NCBI GenBank assembly: GCA_030427205.1
Contig: JAUHXC010000014.1
Span: forward strand, 124,001 to 188,000
Direction of reading: 5' to 3'
Length of the DNA stretch: 64,000 bases
Source: a bacterium
GTDB lineage: Bacteria; Myxococcota_A; Bradymonadia; UBA7976; UBA1532
In this document: positions 45,556-53,920 of the stretch, one piece after another
Layout of the letters: the number at the start of each line of letters is the position of its first letter
Position numbering within the stretch: position 1 is the stretch's first letter
Translations under genes and position numbers: made by a program
Notes under the pieces: model-generated
The model's input: the letters and a program-made list of their open reading frames with translations, nothing else
Told to the model about the DNA's origin: nothing
The model's database searches: none

Positions 45556-46943
45556 GCCGGGCGGCGGCGTCGGGCGCGCGGGGTGGATCCCGGGGGGCAT
45601 CTCGGGGGTGGCTGTCGGCGGTGCTCGCCGGGTGGCTCGTGAGCGGCGTCGTGGGCGGCCTCGTCGGCTGCGGCGCCCGACCCGAGTGGCCCGCGGACGC
45701 CGCGACGCAGACCTACACCATCCCCCTGGTGACCGCCTGGCGGCCGACCCGGGCGCTGGTCGAGGTGCGGATCGACGACGGGCCGCCGATGTTGATGGCC
45801 CTCGATACGGGCCGCGCGATCGGCAGCCTGCCGCCGGATGTCGTCGAGCAGCTCAAGCTGGCCCGGGTGGGGGATCCGACGCGCGGCGCCCGGGTGCGCG
45901 CCGAGCGGGTCCGGCTGGGTGAGGCGACGCCGTGCGACGCGGGGCCGTGCGGCGTGACGCTGCGTGGAGTGCAGTTCGCCGTCGAACCGCGCAGCCACGG
46001 CCTGCTCTTCGGGCGGCCCGTCATGGGGCTTCTGGGCAACGACTGGTTCGCCGGGCGTCGGCTGGAGCACGACCCGACGGCCGGCGTCTTGCGGGTCGTA
46101 CCCGGCGCCGGAGAGCCGCCGGCCGGCGGCATGGTCCGGCTGGTCCGCGAAGGCGGCGGGTGGCGGGTGCCGGTGGGCATGGCCGGCATCGACTTCGACG
46201 CGATCTTGCAGACCAACGCGCCGAGCGGCGCGCTGAGCCGGGCGCTGGCGATGCGCATCCTCGAGGCGGCGCAGCAGGCGTCGTCGGTGGGGCTGTCGGT
46301 CGGCGGGATCGACGCCCGCCCCGGCCCGTGGCGCATCGCTGACGGTATGCCGACACTGTCGCTGACCGGTCTGCACGGCCTCGGCTGGGGGCTCGACAGC
46401 GGCGACGACCGGCTGCACGTCTGGCCGGCGTTGCCGGGACCGGCCCGCTTCGCCCGCTTCGGGCCGCAGCCGGATTGTGGTCCGCGGTTCGAAGAGTGTC
46501 TGGTCGGCCGGGTGGAGGCGGTGACCGCGGGGCGCGTCGACCTGGCCTTCGAGACCCCGGCGCGGTTCCTGGCCCAGCGCTACTGGATGCGCATCGATCT
46601 GGGCCGGGCGGGGCGGCCGTATTCGGCGCTGGTGCAGCTCCGTCGGCGCCCGCCGGGGGCGGACGGGCCACTGCGGGCGCACCTCGAAGATCAGCGCATC
46701 GAGGCCCGCCAGATCGCCGCCCCGGGCACCCCGGTCACGGTGCTCGACATCGTACCCGTCGACCGCGCGTGCGGCGGGGTGATCTGCCTGCATCGACAGG
46801 AGGGTGACGCAGCCGAGCTGATTATGGAATCATCGGAGCCCGCGGAGACGAGGCCCCGCGGTGGCGAGGTTTCCGGGACGGGCGAGGACGCCCCGACAAC
46901 GCCCGGTCGAACCCCACCGTCGGACGAGCCCCCCGCCGGATGA
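45552..46943 (+). CDS. lipoprotein with retropepsin-like (clan AA) domain
   Basis: The 463-residue protein has a signal sequence ending in the lipobox GLVGC. Residues 65-190 resemble a retroviral-type aspartyl protease fold: ALVEVRIDDGPPMLMALDTG provides the D-T-G active-site motif and MGLLGNDWF matches the psi-loop Gly-rich step. A second related half (about 205-300) lacks the Asp, so a homodimer or an inactive fold is possible. The last 130 residues are Arg- and Pro-rich. It is coupled by ATGA to the outer-membrane protein upstream. It is probably periplasmic and lipid-anchored; protease activity is inferred from the motif only. Confidence 0.65.
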   Translation: MSRAAASGARGGSRGASRGWLSAVLAGWLVSGVVGGLVGCGARPEWPADAATQTYTIPLVTAWRPTRALVEVRIDDGPPMLMALDTGRAIGSLPPDVVEQLKLARVGDPTRGARVRAERVRLGEATPCDAGPCGVTLRGVQFAVEPRSHGLLFGRPVMGLLGNDWFAGRRLEHDPTAGVLRVVPGAGEPPAGGMVRLVREGGGWRVPVGMAGIDFDAILQTNAPSGALSRALAMRILEAAQQASSVGLSVGGIDARPGPWRIADGMPTLSLTGLHGLGWGLDSGDDRLHVWPALPGPARFARFGPQPDCGPRFEECLVGRVEAVTAGRVDLAFETPARFLAQRYWMRIDLGRAGRPYSALVQLRRRPPGADGPLRAHLEDQRIEARQIAAPGTPVTVLDIVPVDRACGGVICLHRQEGDAAELIMESSEPAETRPRGGEVSGTGEDAPTTPGRTPPSDEPPAG

Positions 46944-47042
46944 ATGCGGCCGCCGCGGCGACGGTCCGCGCTCGGCACGGTTCACCAGACCAACACCCCA
47001 ACCCCTTCGACCCCCGCGGTCTCTGCTTCACGGAGTTTCGTC

Positions 47043-47810
47043 ATGGCCCGCGCCATCAGCCCCCGTCACGCCGCCCTCGTCGCCCTCGCCGGCGGCATGC
47101 TCGCCGTCCCGCTCACCGCGTCAGCGGACATCATCAGCGTCTACGCCGCCGCCAAGGCCGATTACGTCAACGGCACCGGCGACGTCTACGAGCGCTTCGA
47201 GGGCGACATCTCGTTCGGCGCGCTCGCCGGCTTCGAGTTGCTGGGCATCGACTTCTGGGGCGAGGCCCTGCTCATGGGCCAGGACCAGTACATGTTCACC
47301 GGCAACCTGGGTTTCGACCTCGACTTCGGCGACGACGTGCGCTTCACCATCGGCGTCGACACCGGCCCGCTCGTCTTCCACTTCCCCGAGCAGGACGTCG
47401 CGCCGCTGATCATCCCCGAGTTCGTGCGCGAGCAGATCGGCGAGTCGACCGCCAGCATGATCGAGTCGGAGTACGACACCTTCATCGAGCTCGAGAAGGA
47501 GGCCAGCCAGTGGGCGCTGGGCTGGAACCTCGCCCGGGCGCGCCTGTCGCTCGAGTTCGCGCTGGTGCCGAAGATCCTCTACCTCGGCGCCGGCGGGCAC
47601 GTGGGCTACCACTACATGATCAACGGCGAAGAGGCGGCAGCCGACGTGAAGTCGATCGCCATCGATCAGCTCGAGAGCGACTACCCCGAGGCCGCCGAGC
47701 TCGGCGCCTTCGACGTCTTGCGCAAGCAGGTCGGCGCCAAGTCGATCGATCGCGACAACCTGCAGGGCATCAACTACAACGTCGGGGCCTTCCTCAGGGT
47801 CGAGATCTGA
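47043..47810 (+). CDS. secreted or outer-membrane beta-rich protein
   Basis: The 255-residue protein has a signal peptide MARAISPRHAALVALAGGML, cleaved after TASA. The mature part begins with short strands typical of a barrel (DIISVYAAAKADYVNG, GDISFGALAGFELLGIDFWG, NLGFDLDFGDDVRFTIGVD), a helical insert (FVREQIGESTASMIESEYD), and further strands to the end (YNVGAFLRVEI). No family is recognised. CGGAG lies upstream of the ATG. It follows the clan AA lipoprotein on the same strand after a 99-base gap. Confidence 0.7.
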   Translation: MARAISPRHAALVALAGGMLAVPLTASADIISVYAAAKADYVNGTGDVYERFEGDISFGALAGFELLGIDFWGEALLMGQDQYMFTGNLGFDLDFGDDVRFTIGVDTGPLVFHFPEQDVAPLIIPEFVREQIGESTASMIESEYDTFIELEKEASQWALGWNLARARLSLEFALVPKILYLGAGGHVGYHYMINGEEAAADVKSIAIDQLESDYPEAAELGAFDVLRKQVGAKSIDRDNLQGINYNVGAFLRVEI

Positions 47811-47877
47811 CGCCGGCGGGCCCTGCCCGGCGCGCCCTGCCCATCACCCCCCGAGTCATCCCCCCACCGAGGTCTCT

Positions 47878-48210
47878 GTGGATACGTATTACAAGCCCGA
47901 GCACCTGCCGAAGTTCGGCTCGATCTCCGAAGGCGCGCCCGACCTGGCGAAGAAGTTCTTCGAGTGGTACGGCGCGGTCTTTCAGGAGGGCGCCCTGTCG
48001 GTCCGCGAGAAGTCGTTGATCGCTTTGGCTGTAGCACACGCGGTCCAGTGCCCGTATTGCATCGATGCGTACGCCAAGGACGCGCTCGAGAAGGGCGCCG
48101 ACCTCGAGCAGATGACCGAGGCGGTGCACGTGGCCTCCGCGATCCGCGGGGGCGCATCCCTGGTTCACGGGGTGCAGATGCTCGAGCACGTGCACAAGCT
48201 GGGGATGTAA
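47878..48210 (+). CDS. AhpD/carboxymuconolactone-decarboxylase-like protein (arsenosugar-associated type)
   Basis: The 110-residue protein has an AhpD-like fold. Helical segments surround the redox motif CPYC in HAVQCPYCIDAYAKDALEKG, with a His (HVASAIRGGASLVHG) downstream as in the CMD family. Small proteins of this kind are encoded next to ArsS-type radical SAM enzymes and are described as arsenosugar-biosynthesis-associated peroxidase-like. The start is GTG at 47878. It is 41 bases upstream of the ArsS-like gene, on the same strand. Thiol peroxidase or reductase activity is the inferred function. Confidence 0.88.
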   Translation: MDTYYKPEHLPKFGSISEGAPDLAKKFFEWYGAVFQEGALSVREKSLIALAVAHAVQCPYCIDAYAKDALEKGADLEQMTEAVHVASAIRGGASLVHGVQMLEHVHKLGM

Positions 48211-48251
48211 GTGCGGCCGGGCCCTCGCGAGGGCGCCGCGGGAGAGGTGTT

Positions 48252-49376
48252 GTGAGTCAGTTGATCACGATCCGTGACCGAATCGGAGACCTGGGGGTCG
48301 ATCTCGCCAGCGGCGAGGCCGGACCCAAGCCGACCAAGAGCCTGCTGAGCCGACGGGTGCCGCTCGCGGTGCCGGCGGCGCAGTTCGAGGCGTTGCAGAC
48401 GGCGGCGCCGGCGGCCGACTTCGACGCGGCCGTCGCCGAGGCGGGCTACACCGACGGGTTGCGGGCGGCGCAGCTGGACATCTTCCAGATCAACCTGGGC
48501 AAGCTGTGCAACATGACCTGCCGTCACTGCCATGTGGACTCGGGGCCCGATCGGGTCGACGAGAACATGGATCGGGAGACGGTCCACGCCTGCATCGCGG
48601 CCATCGAGCGCAGCGGGGCGCACACCGTCGACCTGACCGGCGGCGCGCCCGAGCTCAACCCGCACTTCCGCTATCTGGTCGACGCCTGCGTCGACATGGG
48701 CAAGCACGTCATCGACCGCTGCAACCTGACCATCCTGCTGGTGCCCAAGCTGCGCGATCTGCCCGAGTGGTTCGCCGAGCGTGGGGTCGAGGTGGTCTGC
48801 TCGCTGCCCCATTACCGGGCGCGCAATACCGACCGTCAGCGGGGCGACGGCACCTACGAGAAGTCGATCCGCGCGCTGCGGCGGCTCAACGAGGCGGGCT
48901 ACGGGCAGGGCGACCCCAAGCGGCTGCTGACGCTGATGTCGAACCCGGCCGGGGCTTTTCTCGCCGGTGATCAGTCCGCGATGACCGCCGAGTGGAAGGC
49001 CAACCTGCAGCGCAATCATCAGGTGAGCTTCGATCGCCTCTTCTGCCTCAACAACATGCCCATGTCGCGCTTCCTCGAGTGGCTGCTCGACTCGGGCAAC
49101 CTCGAGGGCTACATGCAGCGCCTGCTCGGGGCGTTCAACCCGGCGGCGATCGGCGGGCTGATGTGCCGCAATACGCTGTCGGTGGGCTGGGACGGCAAGC
49201 TCTACGATTGCGACTTCAACCAGCAGCTCGACATGGCCCTGACCGACGACGGCGGGCCGCTGCATGTGCGCGACTTCGACCTCGACGTCTGGATGAAGCG
49301 GCGTATCCTCACCGATCGTCACTGCTTCGGCTGCACGGCCGGCGCGGGCAGCTCGTGTGGCGGGGCGACGTCCTGA
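48252..49376 (+). CDS. arsS: radical SAM enzyme, arsenosugar-biosynthesis (ArsS) type
   Basis: The 374-residue protein has the radical SAM cluster CNMTCRHC (CxxxCxxC) near residue 85, the SAM-binding TGGAPELNP and a C-terminal DUF3641-like part with several further Cys (LMCRNTLSVGWDGKLYDC, HCFGCTAGAGSSC) that may hold a second iron-sulfur cluster. ArsS-type enzymes attach the 5'-deoxyadenosyl group to methylated arsenic. Start: GTG at 48252 with GGAGAGG upstream. The AhpD-like gene precedes it, the usual pairing. No arsM or ars-operon regulator is within the window, so the pathway is incomplete here. Confidence 0.9.
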   Translation: MSQLITIRDRIGDLGVDLASGEAGPKPTKSLLSRRVPLAVPAAQFEALQTAAPAADFDAAVAEAGYTDGLRAAQLDIFQINLGKLCNMTCRHCHVDSGPDRVDENMDRETVHACIAAIERSGAHTVDLTGGAPELNPHFRYLVDACVDMGKHVIDRCNLTILLVPKLRDLPEWFAERGVEVVCSLPHYRARNTDRQRGDGTYEKSIRALRRLNEAGYGQGDPKRLLTLMSNPAGAFLAGDQSAMTAEWKANLQRNHQVSFDRLFCLNNMPMSRFLEWLLDSGNLEGYMQRLLGAFNPAAIGGLMCRNTLSVGWDGKLYDCDFNQQLDMALTDDGGPLHVRDFDLDVWMKRRILTDRHCFGCTAGAGSSCGGATS

Positions 49377-49414
49377 GCGGCGTGTTCGGCGCCGGGTCGC
49401 CGCGCTGACTGAGG

Positions 49415-49756
49415 TCAAGGCCAGCCGAGAGCCGCTCGACTGCTGAGCCCCACGGCGACGCTGGCGGCGTTGGCCAGCAGCGACCAGGCGATGGCCCGGT
49501 CGACGCCCAGCCGGCGCAGATAGAGCGCCTCGATACACACCGCGAACAGCTCGGCGGCGGCGACGCCGGTCCAGTAGTCGTCGGGGAACCACCGCGGAAA
49601 GCCGAAGAAGACCACCGGATGGGTCAGCGCGCTGGCGCCGAACGCGAGCGCGAGTCGGGTGAGCCGGTCGGGTCCGCGCGGGGCGAGGGCTCGAGCGTAG
49701 ATCGGCGTCTCGACGAGCTGAGTCAGCGCGAAGGCGCCGAGCCAGGCGCCGATCAC
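49415..49756 (-). CDS. small integral membrane protein
   Basis: The 113-residue protein has four hydrophobic segments: IGAWLGAFALTQLVETPIYA, LTRLALAFGASALTHPVVFF, WTGVAAAELFAVCIEALYL and AIAWSLLANAASVAVGLSS. Charged Glu and Arg residues flank or enter the helices. The family is not named, but the pattern is that of a real inner-membrane protein. The GTG start at 49756 overlaps the stop of the upstream lipoprotein gene (GTGA), so they are coupled. It is convergent with arsS. Confidence 0.72.
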   Translation of the reverse strand: MIGAWLGAFALTQLVETPIYARALAPRGPDRLTRLALAFGASALTHPVVFFGFPRWFPDDYWTGVAAAELFAVCIEALYLRRLGVDRAIAWSLLANAASVAVGLSSRAALGWP

Positions 49757-51726
49757 GGCTCGGCGGCGGGCCAGGGGACGAGGAAGGTCCCCCGATCACA
49801 TACATAAGTGATCCAGCCGTTGCGGTTGCTGCGGCCGACGTCGGTGACCATGGCCGCCCAGCCGGTGGTCAGGCCGGTGAACGGGTCGACCTGCCACAGC
49901 CCGCCGTCGGGATCGACGCCGAGCAGGCCCTCGGGGCCCACGGTGGTGAGGCGGTCGAGCGGGCGGTCGAAGCGCGGCGCGACGCCATCGCCCGGCGGCA
50001 GCGGCACCCGGGTCCACAGCTCACCGTCGAGGGCGTAGATGGCGTTGCCGCCCGGCGCGTTGATCCGGCCCGGCCGCTCGGCGCGGGCGATGACCGCCGC
50101 GTCGGCGGGTACGCCGGGCCCGGGCAGGAACCACAGCTCACCGCTCTCGGCGCGCCAGGCGGTGGCGCCGAGCGGCGCGAAGCTCATCTGGGCCAGGCCA
50201 TCGGCGGGCAGCGCGGCGTCGCCGGTATCCGGGTGGTACTGCCAGGGCACGCCGTCGATCAGGGCCAGGATGCCACCGTTGCTGCTCATGAAGGCGTCGA
50301 TCGGATCGGGCAGCACATGGGCCCCGTCGGCGCCGTCGAGGGCGCCGCCCCACAAGCCCGCGCCCGGCCGATGCACGTAGAGCCGCTCGCCGATGACCTG
50401 GGCCGGGCTCGGTCGGGCGCCGTCGACCAGATCGAGCACGCCGCCTTCGGTCCAGATGTGGAACGACGCCGTATTGCCCGCCCGGCGGGCGAAGAGGACG
50501 CGGCCATCGCGCAAGAGGCGCGGTCGGGGGTTGCTGGTGACGTCGCCGGCCAGCCGCTCGGCTGCGCCCTCGCCGGGCCAACGCCAGAGATCGCCGGCCG
50601 GCGAGCGCCAGACCAGCCCCCGTCGATCGGGCGTGGTCAGCAGGAAGTCGTCGGTGGTCGGCCCGTCGGGCGCGCTGACCTGCTGCGGGGCCTCGCCGTC
50701 CAGCGCGGCCGTGTAGACCGCGAAGCCGGGGCCGTCGCCGGCGGCCCAGCCGACCCGATCGTCGGCCAGCGTGGTCACCAGCAGCCACGGGACGCCGGTA
50801 TCGAGCACGCGCGGCTCTTCGCCGGGTCGGGTCACCTCGAGTCGGGACAGCGCCTCGCGGGTCTGCACCATGGCCATGCGGTGCGGGCCCACCTCGCGGA
50901 CCCACGGCTGAGCTTCGACGAACAGCGGGATGGCCGGGCTGCCGTCCAGCGGTCGCTGGTCGATGTCGCCGGCGATGCCGGGCATGGTGCGGCGGCGGGT
51001 GTAGATGCTCTCGCCGTCGTTGGTGAAGCCGAGGAAGACCTCGTGCTGCTCGGCGACGAGGGTGAACGGATCGGGGTCGGGCAGGGCGGTCGCCCGCAGC
51101 TGGTCGTCGACCTCCCAGAGGAACCAGCCCTCGTCGAAGCGGAAGACCGTGCGGCCGGTGGCGGCGGCGTCGTCGACGCGGATGCCGCGGTAGAGCAGCA
51201 TGTCCTGCGGCAACGCGGTGTCGCCCTCGGCGGCGAGCGCCAGCGAAAGCTCTTCGGCTTGATGGTCGGGGGCGTCGAAGCGCAGCACGACCTCGTTGCC
51301 GACGAGCGGTCCGAGGCGGAAGCGGCCGTCGGCGTCGGCCCGGGTGACCACGCCGCCGGCTCGGATGGTGACCTCGGAGCGGTCGTCGGCGGCGCGGGCG
51401 CGGCCGGTCACGAAGCGCTCGGCGTCGACCGCGTCGGGTGGATCGCGGTCGAGGACGGCGTCGACGGCGGCGTCGAGCGTCGGCTCGGGCTCGGCGTCGA
51501 TGGCGGCATCCGGGTCGGCCGGCGGGTCCTGGTCGATGACCGCTGCGTCGGGCGGCTCGCGATCGGGCGGGACGGCGTCAGGTCCGGCGTCGGGCCGGAC
51601 ATCGCTGTCGAGTCGCCCCCGGTCGGCGCGGTCGTCCAGGCCGCCTTCGGTGCGCGAGCGGCTGTCGTCGCAGCCGGCGAAGAGCATCGCGGCCAGGGCC
51701 GCCCACATCCAACGGGTGTGCTTCAT
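49753..51726 (-). CDS. lipoprotein with Asp/Pro linker and beta-propeller-like body
   Basis: The start is ATG at 51726; the signal sequence ends in the lipobox MLFAGC. About 85 residues of Asp/Ala/Pro linker follow. Residues 100-180 resemble a carboxypeptidase-regulatory-like beta sandwich (VTGRARAADDRSEVTIRAGG; VVTRADADGRFRLGPLVG). From about 190 to 657 there are repeated units with Gly-Trp, Asp-Gly and hydrophobic strands (GLWGGALDGADGAHVLPDP; WQVDPFTGLTTGWAAMVTD), consistent with a beta-propeller of the periodic-tryptophan kind. It probably faces the periplasm or cell surface. The function is unknown. Coupled to the small membrane protein downstream. Confidence 0.78.
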   Translation of the reverse strand: MKHTRWMWAALAAMLFAGCDDSRSRTEGGLDDRADRGRLDSDVRPDAGPDAVPPDREPPDAAVIDQDPPADPDAAIDAEPEPTLDAAVDAVLDRDPPDAVDAERFVTGRARAADDRSEVTIRAGGVVTRADADGRFRLGPLVGNEVVLRFDAPDHQAEELSLALAAEGDTALPQDMLLYRGIRVDDAAATGRTVFRFDEGWFLWEVDDQLRATALPDPDPFTLVAEQHEVFLGFTNDGESIYTRRRTMPGIAGDIDQRPLDGSPAIPLFVEAQPWVREVGPHRMAMVQTREALSRLEVTRPGEEPRVLDTGVPWLLVTTLADDRVGWAAGDGPGFAVYTAALDGEAPQQVSAPDGPTTDDFLLTTPDRRGLVWRSPAGDLWRWPGEGAAERLAGDVTSNPRPRLLRDGRVLFARRAGNTASFHIWTEGGVLDLVDGARPSPAQVIGERLYVHRPGAGLWGGALDGADGAHVLPDPIDAFMSSNGGILALIDGVPWQYHPDTGDAALPADGLAQMSFAPLGATAWRAESGELWFLPGPGVPADAAVIARAERPGRINAPGGNAIYALDGELWTRVPLPPGDGVAPRFDRPLDRLTTVGPEGLLGVDPDGGLWQVDPFTGLTTGWAAMVTDVGRSNRNGWITYVCDRGTFLVPWPAAEP

Positions 51727-51866
51727 GAGCCCACGGTAGCAGACCTCACGCGGCCGTTGCGCCGGTCTGCAGCGGTCGGGCATGCATGGGCAGCGGGCGG
51801 CGATTGCTGTACTGTGCGCCGGCCGATCGGCCGTGAGACATGCTTCTGAGACCGCGGAGTCGTCCG

Positions 51867-52904
51867 ATGACCGCATTCTTCGCCTTCGTCGCGCTGCTGG
51901 CGTTCGACCCCTCGGCCAGCGCGCAGGCCCTCTCTCAGCCCGAGGCCCGCACCGGCGCGCTGCGTCAGCTGCTGACGCTGGGGCGGTTGGACCTGCAGGC
52001 GGCGCGGCAGACGAACCTCGGCGCGACGACCGCCGCCCTGGCGGCCGACGACGCGGTGCCTTTCACCGACCGGGTCTTGGGCGTGCGGGCCGCGGCGCTG
52101 CTCGGCGGAGCTGAAGTGTCGCCGCTGCTCGCCGCGCTGCTGCTGCCCGAGCCGGCGACGCCCGAGGCGGTGGCCCTGGCCCGGGAGTCGGCGCGCGCGC
52201 TGCGTCAGCTCGGGGCCGTGGAGCCGCTGGGCGCCGCGCTGAAGTCGCCCGATCCCGAGGTGCGGGCCCATGCCGCCTGGGCCGGGGCGGGCGGCGCGGC
52301 TTTGTGTGCCGCGCTCGCCGATGACCCGTGGTCGGAGGTGCGGGTGGGCGCGGCGCGTGGTCTGGCTCGGCATCCGGCCCACGTGGCGTGCATCGGCTCG
52401 GCGCTGCGCGACGCCGACCCCAAGGTGCAGCAGGCGGCGGTGGCCACGGCCGTCGCGGCGCCCGATGCGGCGTTGCGCGCGCCCCTGCGTCAGCTGGCCG
52501 GCGACGCCCGGGCGCCCACGTCGGCCCGCGCGGAGGCCTTCGTGGCATTGGGCCACCTCGGCGACATCGAGCCGGCCGAGAAGGCGCTGGCCCTGCACCT
52601 GGACAAGGGCGGCATCGTGCCGCTGGCCGAGGCCGCCGTGCGGGCGTTCGCCGCGGCGAAGGTCGAGCCGGCGCGCATCCGCCCGGCGCTCGAATCGGAG
52701 GCGCCGGTGGTGCAGCTGGCCGCGGCGCGGGCGCTGGTGGCCGCGGGCGATCGCGACAGCCTGAGCGCGCTCGAAGCGCTGCGCGATCGGGTCGATCCCC
52801 GGCGCCGGCGCACGGTGCAGGCGCTCATCGATCGGCTGGCCACGCCGGGCACGCTCGGCGAAACCTTCGACGACCCCGAGCTGCGCCGTGGCGAGACGCT
52901 CTGA
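51867..52904 (+). CDS. secreted HEAT-repeat protein
   Basis: The 345-residue protein has a signal peptide MTAFFAFVALLAFDPSASAQ. The mature protein is a run of HEAT/PBS-lyase-like helical pairs (RAHAAWAGAGGAALCAALAD, DPWSEVRVGAARGLARHP, DADPKVQQAAVATAVAAPD, TSARAEAFVALGHLGDIEPA), a scaffold for protein contact. The start is the ATG that opens the signal peptide; an earlier in-frame start at 51840 would add a short Arg-rich extension. It is divergent from the lipoprotein gene ending the previous group. Specific partners are not predictable. Confidence 0.82.
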   Translation: MTAFFAFVALLAFDPSASAQALSQPEARTGALRQLLTLGRLDLQAARQTNLGATTAALAADDAVPFTDRVLGVRAAALLGGAEVSPLLAALLLPEPATPEAVALARESARALRQLGAVEPLGAALKSPDPEVRAHAAWAGAGGAALCAALADDPWSEVRVGAARGLARHPAHVACIGSALRDADPKVQQAAVATAVAAPDAALRAPLRQLAGDARAPTSARAEAFVALGHLGDIEPAEKALALHLDKGGIVPLAEAAVRAFAAAKVEPARIRPALESEAPVVQLAAARALVAAGDRDSLSALEALRDRVDPRRRRTVQALIDRLATPGTLGETFDDPELRRGETL

Positions 52905-52916
52905 CGACCCCCGCCG

Positions 52917-53108
52917 TCAGCCCGTCTCACCCCCGTCGCGCGGGCGGATGAACAGCAGAAACGCCATCGCCGGCCGCTTCGAGGCCTCGCGCATCGCGAA
53001 CTGCATGCCCTCATAGCGCCAGCCCTTGGCGGTCCACTCGTTGACCAGCCGGGTCAGCTCCTCGTCGGTCACATAGCTCGTCTCGACGTAGCGGTACTCG
53101 GTGCTCAA
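52917..53108 (-). CDS. small DUF4177-like protein
   Basis: The 63-residue protein resembles small single-domain proteins of the DUF4177 sort: YRYVETSYVTDEELTRLVNE then WTAKGWRYEGMQFAM and AMAFLLFIRP, the usual two-strand, helix, strand layout with the conserved GW. It lies 12 bases from the HEAT gene stop and is divergent from cysH. The short length and good codon bias (GC-rich third positions) support a real gene. The function is unknown. Confidence 0.65.
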   Translation of the reverse strand: MSTEYRYVETSYVTDEELTRLVNEWTAKGWRYEGMQFAMREASKRPAMAFLLFIRPRDGGETG

Positions 53109-53178
53109 ATCACACTTCCCAGGTCGGATTCAGATAAATATCGCCGGACGGTGGACCCGAAAGGGCGGTTGATGCATC

Positions 53179-53193
53179 ATTAAACACGTTAAT
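53179..53193 (+). promoter_or_regulatory. operator-like palindrome upstream of cysH
   Basis: ATTAA-ACACG-TTAAT is a perfect inverted repeat with a 5-base spacer, in an AT-rich pocket between the DUF4177-like gene and cysH, 20 bases before the cysH ATG. It is likely a regulator site for sulfur assimilation; a wider pair AAACAC/GTGTTT also frames the start region. Confidence 0.45.
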
Positions 53194-53213
53194 CCGACCG
53201 GTTTGGTGTGTTT

Positions 53214-53885
53214 ATGCCTGCTCCCAACCTCGAATCCGCTGCGCCCAGCGACATTCTCCGGTGGACGTTCGACGCCTTCGGCGATCGGGTGGCGCTCTCG
53301 ACCGCCTTCGGGCCGAGCGGGGTGGCCCTGATGCACCTCGCCAGCCGCGTGCGGCCCGGCGTGCGGGTCTTCTTCGTCGATACCGGTCTGCACTTCGAGG
53401 AGACGCTCGAGACGGCCGAGCGGGTGCGGCAGCGTCTGCCGATCGATCTCCAGATCGTGCGCCCCGAGCTGTCCGTCGAGCGCCAGACCGAGCTGTATGG
53501 CGATCTGCCGGTCATCGACCCCGATCGCTGCTGCGGCATGCGCAAGGTCGAGCCGACCCGTCGGGTATTGGCCGGCCTCGACGCGTGGGTGACCGGCCTG
53601 CGTCGCGACCAGGGCCCGAGCCGGGCGTCGACGCCGGTGCTCGACGTGCGCGAGGTCGAAGGGCGCACGCTGTACAAGGTCAGCCCGCTGGTGCGCTGGT
53701 CCCGGCGCGACGTCTGGCGGCACGTCTTCGCCCATGAGCTGCCCTACAACCCGCTGCACGACGCGGGCTATCCGTCCATCGGCTGCGCCCCGTGCACCGC
53801 GCCCGCCGGGCAGGGCGACGACGAGCGCGCGGGCCGGTGGGCCGGTCGGGCGAAGACCGAGTGTGGGCTGCATACCCGCCTCTGA
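53214..53885 (+). CDS. cysH: phosphoadenylyl- or adenylyl-sulfate reductase, iron-sulfur type
   Basis: The 223-residue protein belongs to the CysH family. LSTAFGPSGVALMHL is the modified P-loop, VFFVDTGLHFEETLE follows, and RCCGMRKVEP (near 106) with IGCAPC supplies the two Cys pairs that bind a [4Fe-4S] cluster in APS-type reductases. The C-terminal ECGLH contains the catalytic Cys that accepts the sulfite. It produces sulfite for cysteine synthesis. The start used is ATG at 53214; a GTG two codons upstream is possible. There is no clear ribosome site, so the transcript may be nearly leaderless. No other cys gene is adjacent. Confidence 0.95.
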   Translation: MPAPNLESAAPSDILRWTFDAFGDRVALSTAFGPSGVALMHLASRVRPGVRVFFVDTGLHFEETLETAERVRQRLPIDLQIVRPELSVERQTELYGDLPVIDPDRCCGMRKVEPTRRVLAGLDAWVTGLRRDQGPSRASTPVLDVREVEGRTLYKVSPLVRWSRRDVWRHVFAHELPYNPLHDAGYPSIGCAPCTAPAGQGDDERAGRWAGRAKTECGLHTRL

Positions 53886-53920
53886 CAGACCCGCCTCCGA
53901 CCGCCGCGGCCCGGTCGGCG

